From the NCBI RefSeq assembly GCF_026914185.1, contig NC_070562.1, forward strand, positions 4,030,001 to 4,094,000: a DNA stretch of 64,000 nucleotides, written 5' to 3'. This stretch comes from Puccinia triticina. Its lineage: Eukaryota > Basidiomycota > Pucciniomycetes > Pucciniales > Pucciniaceae. The notes under the pieces were generated by a model. That model saw nothing but the letters and a program-made list of their open reading frames with translations, was not told the origin of the DNA and searched no databases. Positions 57,486-64,000 of the stretch are shown here, in pieces. The first letter of the stretch is position 1. Every line of letters starts with the position of its first letter. The translations under genes and the position numbers were made by a program.

Positions 57486-58388
57486 TAGAGATGGCCAAAC
57501 GGGTCCGGGTACCCGCGACGGGTGCGGGTACTTGCTGTGAATTTCTCCAATTTTGGACACCCGGACCCGGACACGGCACCCGCCGACGGGTACCGGCGGT
57601 ACTTGAGGCGGGTACCGCGGGTACCGCACTGGTGACCGATCGAGTGGGGTATGTACACACCCCTCTCGATGACCGCACATTGAGCGGGGTGCATATCCCA
57701 CTCGATGACCGGCCATCGAGTGGGATGCGCACTCAACCCTATGACCGGCCATTGAGTGGGGGTGTAGGCCGGTCATCGAGCAGAGTACACACCCCGCTCC
57801 GTGGCCGGCCATCGTGATCACCCCACTCGATGTCCGGTCATCGCGTGGGATGTGGAGGTGTGTACTCCGCTCAACGATGGCCGGTCATCGAGGGTGTGTA
57901 CTCCACTCGATGACCGTTCATCGGGGGTGTGTACTCCACTCGATGACCGTTCATCGAGGGTGTGTACTCCACTCGATGACCGTTCATCGAGCGGGGTGTG
58001 TACTCGGTGACCGGTCAATGGTCATCGAGTGTGCATCCCACTCGATTGCTGGTCATGGAGTGCACCGGCCATCGAGTGAGATGTGTATCCCGCTTGATGT
58101 CCGGTCATCAAGCGGGGTGTGTACTCCGCTTGATGTCCCATCAAGCGGGGCGTGTACTCCGCTTGATGTCCGGTCATCAAGCGGGGTGTGTACCCCACTC
58201 GATGGCCGGCCATCCACTGCTGACATTGGCGGGTACCTGTTTGGTACCCGGGTACCCGGTGATTTTCCGGCCCAAATTGCATACCCGGACCCGTACACGG
58301 CACCCGCGGACGGGTACTCAAAGGGCAGTGGCGGGTACCCGCCAACGGGTGCGGGTACCGCCAAACGGGTACCCACTGGCGATCTCTA
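57486..58388. mobile_element. hAT-like non-autonomous element, 903 bp, 8-bp target duplication
   Basis: The ends are TAGAGATGGCC and inverted GGCGATCTCTA. They are flanked by an exact 8-bp direct repeat GTCCAAAT (57478-57485 and 58389-58396). Removing the element and one repeat restores the transposase reading frame across the junction, which proves the insertion point. Inside are a GGGTACCC-rich block (57505-57630), a hairpin array (57640-58215) and a second GGGTACCC-rich block (58228-58375). No transposase. Confidence 0.92.
57640..58215. repeat. Hairpin array with GGTCATCGAGTGG / CCACTCGATGACC arms
   Basis: About 20 alternating inverted arms are separated by GTGTGTACTCC-like spacers. Near 57880-57990 three units are almost identical (period about 36 bp), and near 58080-58200 the arms change to CATCAAGCGGGG. 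This is a sign of local homogenisation within the array. Confidence 0.85.
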
Positions 58389-58601
58389 GTCCAAATCATC
58401 TTCCTGCATCCCTACTGCCCGGATTTGAACCCAATTGAACTTTTATTTGCTGCAATCAAGCAGTACTTAAAGGCTACCCAGATCATGAGCACCACCAACA
58501 AACCAGAATGGGAGATCCAACAAGTAGCTGCAAGAATCATGACCAAGGATTTGTACTATATGAGAAATTTAGGAAAACTGGAAGAGATTTATTTCTTTTA
58601 A

Positions 58602-59914
58602 AAAAATATTCTAGATGTATAAATAGCTACAAGCTTGATTTGATATATGTAGAAAAGGTTTACCTGGAAGCAGTGCAAGTGGCTGCTGCTGATTTAGGAG
58701 AAGTGATAAGCTATTATGTTCTTGGGAAAGCTGGGTTGTTTGATCTACATGTGGTTTTTGCGCTGCTGGCAACTCTGTTATCACTCCAATCTTTATGGTG
58801 TAAGGTTTTCTTACTTGGCCGGGTGTTAACCTTGCTTGTGCCTAGCTAAGAAAGTCTAGACTACAATATAGATTCTCCTCCAATGTTTTCTGAAAAATAT
58901 TTATGGTGGTCAGCATCTCCTGTACTTGGCCATTGAGTCTAGCTACAGACCCGTCTACTCAATTTTGTCTGTTCCTTTTGGGTTGGATGTGATTGTAGTT
59001 TGGGTCTTGTTCTTGAGTTATTTTGCTGCAAGGAAAGTGGTTGAGCTGCCAGCTGCAACTGGTCAGTTATCTGGACAATGCTCAATTTATCACCGGAGGT
59101 GTTGAATGAGATTGGGTCCAGTAACAACAATTGACAGAGTTTGCTTGCTTTTTTTTTGATCTTGCTGTTCTTGGTGGATTTGCCTGCTATAATCAGTACT
59201 GATGAAGTCAGTTTTCCACCTGCGTTAGCATCTTGGAATGCGGGAAAGGGTTGCTTTGCTTACCTGATTCTGCAGCTTTTGTGGTTCACAACACTTTCCT
59301 AGGATTATGTAACTATGGATACTGTGTTCCAGACCAATAACCTTCACAGCCATTGATGCCTTCCGAAAACAGTTACATCTGACAAAGCAATACAGATCTT
59401 CCACTAGTCCAACCTACATCTTCCAAGTGTTTCCTGAGTTCTTCCTAGTCCTACATCATCCAAGTCCACTGGTCCAACATCTTCCATTTGTTTCTTAAGT
59501 TCTTCCTAGTCCTACGTTTTCTGCTAAGTTCTTCCTAGTCCTAAATTGTCCAATTACACTGGTCCTAAATCTTCCAAGTGTTTCCAAGAGTCTTCTACAT
59601 TTCTGCCAAGTAAGACAGATAGTCCACTATTCCTGCATTGTCTGAGTGTTTTTCTTTTCCCAAGCAAGGCTATTTGAATCTACAGTATTTTCCAATCATG
59701 CAGACCAGATAGTTCAATTGAATGATAAATACAAGAGCTTAATTTATTTTCTTTACCTGAGTTCAAAATCTACTCCCAATACACATGTACACATCAGCTT
59801 CTGATCTATTGAAATGAAACAATAAGAAATTCTATTGAAATAAAATGATAAGAAATCTATGGAGATGCTACATGCCAATGATACATGTGAAAAGTGAAGA
59901 GATTTATGATACAA
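58602..59914. other. Intergenic with degenerate repeats
   Basis: No gene recognised. At 59400-59640 a loosely repeated motif (TCTTCCAAGTGTTTCC, TTCTTCCTAGTCCTAC) recurs about every 50-60 bp. Confidence 0.4.
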
Positions 59915-59940
59915 ACTAGAGGCCAAGGCGGCTGCGCCGC
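59915..59940 (-). mobile_element. Helitron-like 3' terminus, copy 3 (minus strand)
   Basis: Reverse complement reads GCGGC-GCA-GCCGC, an 8-nt spacer, then CTAG-T, matching the 20705 copy almost exactly. Confidence 0.6.
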
Positions 59941-60922
59941 TGCACATTCTAGGGCCAGATGAGTCATGACTTTTCCTGCTCCTATCCCTCAAAACATTTG
60001 CCACATGGCAGATTTATCCCTTCCACCCCCCCTTACAAAATTTATAATGTACCATCAGTCAAATGAATTTTTGGGAAATTGGAGAAATCATGTAGTGCAT
60101 TGCATGATTTCCCCAACTGCCCCCAAAAGTTGCATGAGTTCCAAATAAGTAGATTGAAATCCTGTAAATCATAGAATAAAACTTCAAGGATCCCTCCTAC
60201 AAAAGTATCAAAATCACAAAAAACTCATCATGGGTTTGCCCTTTTCAAAAGCCGCAAGTAACAAAAGGGATTTCCCCATATAAATGTACAAACATAGAGA
60301 AGATTAAGATGTTGCTCTTCAGAATCTGTCCACCCTTTGGATTTTAATCAATTGCCATTTTGCAGTGACAATCTTCTTATTTAGCTCAAAAAACCAAGTA
60401 AATATGCTCCCTCAATTATTTTAGTTTGATCTTAGTTTACCCAAAATTTACAAGAATTAGTTGATGTTTGACCATATTATCAATTAAATCAAATTGAACT
60501 ATCTCATTGTTTAGATAAGTGGATCATTTTGTCTTTAGTAAACTTATCCTTGATGTTTTCTTTTTCACCTATCAAATCATAAGAGGGTCTTCTCCAGGGT
60601 TCAATGCAAAGAGTTCACCTTAGAATTGCATGTCAGATAAAAATACACATGGAAACAATGACAAAAGTTCTCAAAACCAAAGAAAAGTCATCCTTACAGA
60701 TCACCAACGGCTTCCGCGAAACCCCACCAGAACCAGTAGCGGATGGGGGGCGAGAGACTGAGAGTGGCAGCGGAGCGTGGTGGGCCGTTTCTTGTGGTGC
60801 GGCGGGAGCGTCTGTTGGGTGGTGGGCACAGCCACGCCCACGTGCTGTTTGAGGGGCTTGGGGCGCCCCTTATTTTCCTGTTCTTTGTCGGGCTCAAAAT
60901 TTCGTTTCACATCTTCTTCTTA
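59941..60922. other. Unassigned DNA
   Basis: AT-rich to about 60.6 kb with a repeat fragment near 60185-60260 (shared with 17.3 and 62.8 kb), then GC-rich without a convincing ORF. Confidence 0.4.
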
Positions 60923-60981
60923 GCTCTTATGCGCTCAAACGACTAGCCAAGTCTTGGCTAGTCGTTTGAGCGCATAAGAGC
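60923..60981. repeat. 59-bp near-perfect palindrome (29-bp arms, 1-nt loop)
   Basis: The 29-bp arm beginning GCTCTTATGCGCTCAAAC is followed after a single T by its exact reverse complement. No similar sequence flanks the arms. Confidence 0.95.
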
Positions 60982-62020
60982 CCTTGGCCACGCTCCAAAA
61001 CAGCTCGCCCAGGCCCGGGATCAGCGCCCGGTCGTCTAGGATAGAAGGCCGAGTAGGACAGCGAGGAGGCGGGTGCAGCTTTGGGGGCGGAAGAAGATCT
61101 CGGCAACCTTGTTGAAGATCTTTTTCTCCTCCCCATCCCCCTCCAACAAGGAGAAGGAGGCTGCTGCTGCGCCTTCATGCTTGGCGGTCAAGGCTTAATG
61201 CAGCAGCATCGGCGCATGGTCCGAGCTCCATTTGCCATCCCCCATTGTCAACGTCGTCTCCTCCTCTAGAGCCAATCAACCAAACCAAGCCTGAGATGAA
61301 AATGGGCTGGCAAAAGAGGATCAGCCAATGGGACTCAACGGTGATCGAGAGCAGGGTGAGGCATTATTTTTCTTGATACAAACATTGGGCACTGACAGCT
61401 TTGAGGAAGGTAGCTAGCAAGGTCTCTAGGCGTGTCCAAGCAGAGCTTGAGCCTGCAAGTTCTGGCAAGAATTGAGTCGGGGAGGGGATGCATGTTGTGC
61501 TGGAAGAGGAGGACAAGGGCAGCGGCGACATGGTAGGCAAAGAAGCGCTGGACGAAGTCGATGGAGACGATGGGCGGGAGGGCAAGGATGTCGACTTTGG
61601 CGATGAGTTTGACAAAGGTGGTGGCGGGAGTCGCAGCGGTTTTGGAGGTCCAGGCGGCGGACCTGGAGGACCAGAAGGCCAGGTTCCCCTTGATTTCACT
61701 CGGCTCGTCTTCGTCCGCTCTCCCCTGCGCGTGACAATGGTCAGTAGTGGATGGCTCTTGCAAAGATCGGGCGAGCGGGCCGGAGTGAGCTGGCTTCGGG
61801 CGAAGGTACCATTGTTGAAGAGCAGCCGGGAGATCGCGGTGAGCTGGCGTCGGGCAGAGGTACAATGAATCAAGCTTGGCACAAAGACGGCGACGAGGGA
61901 GGTGATCCATTTGATCAGGACAATCTACAAGCTCTATTGGTCCTACTTGACCACCGCCTCTTCCTCCAACCCGGACCGGGGACAGACTATTAATGAGGCG
62001 GGGAGGTGAAAACGTCAAGT
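60982..62020 (-). other. Coding-like region, unidentified (ORF 62018-61335)
   Basis: A 227-codon minus-strand frame contains protein-like stretches (DILALPPIVSIDFVQRFFAY, HVAAALVLLFQHNMHPLPDS). Downstream on the same strand further fragments (TLTMGDGKWSSDHAPMLLH, ASFSLLEGDGEEKKIFNKVA) occur in other frames with stops between. This could be one decayed host gene. No family recognised. The opposite strand also has an open frame, so composition alone may explain the length. Confidence 0.35.
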
Positions 62021-62137
62021 CTCCAGGTCAGTGGATGAGCGAAGAATCAGCCTTGGAATGCCTCGTACCTGGATTGTGTGGTTGAACCTGAAACATAGTA
62101 TTCCACGCGGAGTCAGTGTTAGGGTCTTTTCAAAGCA

Positions 62138-62431
62138 CTACGTACTGTGAAAGTCAGACATACCTGAGGCTGTGGTGGTGGCGTCAAAGGGGCATGGTGT
62201 TGACACCACTGTTAACGCCATGCAACATCTGGAGCGGTGGTGGTCTGGTTGATCTTGATGCGGTGGCTGAGCATAGGGATATGTGAGGGCTTGTTTGGTA
62301 GCTGTGAGTGATTTCCAAGACAACCAGTCTGAAGGAGCAAAGAGAAAACATGTTTTGGGTGACACAGAGGTTTTCAGGGTGGAGCGGTAGATCAGTTGAT
62401 AGCGCCGCAGAAGGGTTCTCGAGGAGTGCAA
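62138..62431 (-). other. Minus-strand ORF of 97 codons, unidentified
   Basis: It reads LLRRYQLIYRSTLKTSVSPK, then CFLFAPSDWLSWKSL and a proline/histidine-rich tail. No family recognised. It may be a fragment related to the 61-62 kb stretch or chance. Confidence 0.25.
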
Positions 62432-63061
62432 ACTTGAGGCAATGGTGGGGCTGCGTCTATAAATACTGGTCCTGAGTCAACGTTATTTCCTCAGGCAACT
62501 CCTCGGGCTGGTTTCCAGCCGGGGGGTTGTCTCACCCCCGTCCGCTGTTACATTTGCGCAGTCCGGCGGGGGATACTTGTGGACCCCCCTGTGCTTACGG
62601 GCTGGGGGTCTTCCTCTCACCAGCTAGACAGGGATGGGTGGTGGGCCATGATACATCAGCTTGCTGATGTTAGGTGGCAGGGTGCAGGCTTGCTTTATCA
62701 TGTTGTATTCTAGTCTTTTTTTTTTGTGTTTTGCTTAATTTGTGAGCTGAATCTCAGCCTGTGGATGCTTATTTTGTAAAAGGGGAAACCTTTGATTTTT
62801 TTTTTGTATTTTGGTCATTTGTAGGGGAAACCCTTGAATTTTTTTTCCACGAAACTGAGGCTTTAATATACTTGAATAACAAATATTTGGTGAAGTTTCT
62901 GATAAAAAGAAGAGCTATCTGTTTCCAAGTTTAAATGAAAAATCAAAGTCCATTAAAAAAATCAAATTCCATTAACAAAAATCAAAGTCCGTTCACAAAA
63001 ATAATTCCGAGATTCCAAGTCCTTTTAACAAATGATTATTGAGGAGTGCATGCAATTCTTC
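62432..63061. other. Unassigned DNA with repeat fragment
   Basis: The repeat at about 62770-62880 matches inverted 17310-17420. Below 63000 the DNA is AT-rich with AAATCAAAGTCC repeats. Confidence 0.4.
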
Positions 63062-64000
63062 TCAAATTTCTTGGTGTTTTCTTGAAATTGGGCAATAATG
63101 CCAGGAGATAAGCCCCAACCAGTCATATCCTCTCAAAAGATGCTTTCCAATTGGTAACATCTTTACTTTGAGGATTCTGAGGAAATTTTCTTTCTTGCTG
63201 GGATTGATTTTGACAAAATCAACATACTGCGCCATGAGGTCCGCATTGGGATTGACTACCAAGTGATTGTCTGATAATTCAGCAGGGGAAAGGCTTTGAT
63301 GATGTGGGGGACAGGCTTCCTCAATGATGTGAGAAATTTTCCTCTTCTTGTAGGCTGAGAGCTTTTCAAACCAAAGCAATGACAGAGGAGAATTGTAGCT
63401 AACCCCTTCAAATTCTTTTAACTAAATTCAGGCATTTCAGTAATCATACTCACACCCATCAAATCAAGGAAAAGTTATTTGCAATATCATGTGCCCAAAG
63501 TTGGGTATTTTGAGTGGTCAAGGGGATGAATTGGGTGGGGTCCGTTGGATCAATGAACAATTATGGTGTTCAAAGTTGGTTTGCATATTTTTATGCATGC
63601 ATAAATCATAAAATCATAGAAATATTTTGGTGAGGAAATTTTGTATTACATAATCAGACAGTCATATCCCTTGCAAAAAAGATTTTATGATTTTATGATT
63701 TATGCATGCATAAAATTATGCAAACCAACTTTGAACACCATAAATGGCCACTTCAATAAATACTTGATGTTGGGTGAGCACTTTGTGTAAATCTGGTCAA
63801 TAATAACATTGAGTGCCTTAAAATTGCCGGCGGCGGCGGCAACAGGATTTGGAGCTGCTAATGAAGAGGAGCCAACTGTGGCCTTCTGGGTCAAAACATG
63901 GGTTTTAATATCAAGAGCAATCTTTTCTTGTTTTTCTATGGCTGCTGGATCTTCCATCTCAATGTGGAGGCTGGTCTGAGTTTGATCTGCATTGAGATCT
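63062..64000 (-). pseudogene. Hypothetical gene interrupted by a MITE and cut by the window edge
   Basis: On the minus strand an open frame enters from the edge (NADQTQTSLHIEMEDPAAIE, IALDIKTHVLTQKATVG, FKALNVIIDQIYTKCSPNIK, YLLKWPF) and runs into a 177-bp MITE at 63740. Past the MITE another frame reads FIDPTDPTQFIPLTTQNTQL and WAHDIANNFSL. After a possible intron it continues as LLWFEKLSAYKKRKISHIIE and LMAQYVDFVKINPSKKENFL, ending at 63062. I believe these are parts of one protein of a lineage-specific family without known domains. Splice sites are uncertain, and the MITE brings an early stop. Confidence 0.5.
63564..63740. mobile_element. 177-bp palindromic MITE, TA target duplication
   Basis: The left end TGGTGTTCAAAGTTGGTTTG is the inverse of the right end (CAAACCAACTTTGAACACCA). 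The arms continue through TTATGCATGCATAAATCATA. It is flanked by TA on both sides, as in Tc1/mariner MITEs. A similar end sequence appears near 50126 and the ATGCATGCATAAAT core near 17284. Confidence 0.85.

Larger units (their letters stand above)
56643..58601 (+). pseudogene. Tc1/mariner-family (DDE) transposase, decayed and interrupted
   Basis: The N-terminal helix-turn-helix part (GCTESLTQDNCTFVIELI, GLFLEKIGERLYG) is open at 56643-56936. The catalytic part follows after frame changes: ASDECSFSDTDKELLQTY near 57085, LLALTTMFETFTGFKFEHFL near 57240, then VCNNAAIHQGECFRDLCSI before 57477. A 903-bp element then interrupts the codon series. The gene resumes at 58389 with IIFLHPYCPDLNPIELLFA, ending at TAA 58599-58601. 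The second catalytic Asp of the usual WDNA motif reads CNNA. It is inactive by several breaks. The DDE-superfamily call is firm; the exact Tc1/mariner subfamily is not. Confidence 0.85.

Noticed and set aside
57378..58438. Several 100-190 codon ORFs rich in Arg/Ser/Thr/Gly
   Set aside because: They run through the hairpin array and GGGTACCC blocks of the hAT-like element in all frames and reflect repeat composition.
61488..61868. Acidic Gly/Asp-rich plus-strand ORF opposite the 227-codon frame
   Set aside because: It is the complement of Ser/Pro-rich sequence in GC-rich DNA, with no motif.

Overview
This is a eukaryotic, intron-rich, repeat-dominated window. It most likely comes from a rust fungus (Pucciniales). 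The basidiomycete-style genes have many short (about 55-120 nt) GT-AG introns. Housekeeping genes (DBP8, MED8, YPK1/Gad8) are scattered in a sea of transposons, and there is a duplicated pair of large secreted proteins. The species cannot be named from the sequence alone.

Layout: 1-3.0 kb holds the 3' part of a Ty1/copia reverse transcriptase-RNase H, followed on the same strand by a multi-exon tyrosine-recombinase gene. 3.4-4.0 kb is a TIR-bounded element with two 304-bp tandem units. 4.2-9.7 kb is a nearly complete LINE on the minus strand (ORF1 split in two frames, ORF2 with endonuclease, RT and frameshifted RNase H, poly-A tail). 9.8-13.5 kb has an intact F-box-like gene (+) and an inverted, 5'-truncated paralogous pseudogene (-). 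13.9-15.8 kb is a five-exon DEAD-box helicase (DBP8, -). 18.9-19.8 kb is a broken SLC35F6-type transporter. 20-32 kb is almost pure repeat: a Helitron end, hairpin minisatellites, a solo LTR with target duplication, and a 1.7-kb hAT-like element with 8-bp duplications. 33.2-35.3 and 40.4-42.5 kb are two paralogous secreted-protein genes about 7.2 kb apart, the second with a premature stop; between them lies a TTA-flanked TIR element packed with hairpin repeats. 43.3-44.4 kb is Mediator subunit 8 (-). 46.4-49.9 kb is a probable non-autonomous LTR element containing a 33-bp minisatellite. 51.2-53.7 kb is a ten-exon AGC kinase of the YPK1/Gad8 type (-). 56.6-58.6 kb is a decayed Tc1/mariner-family transposase gene cut by a 903-bp hAT-like element with a perfect 8-bp target duplication. 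59-64 kb has another Helitron end, a 59-bp near-perfect palindrome, unidentified ORFs, and an edge-truncated rust-type hypothetical gene interrupted by a small palindromic MITE.

The host genes (RNA helicase for ribosome biogenesis, Mediator, TORC2-pathway kinase, F-box protein, secreted proteins) are functionally independent; no operon-like logic applies. The most unusual biology is a recurring design: TIR transposons whose interior is made of concertedly evolving inverted-repeat (hairpin) satellites bordered by GGGTACCC-rich blocks. Two copies have exact hAT-like 8-bp target duplications. All splice models were built by hand from frame continuity, GT-AG sites and homology to known families; no database search was run.
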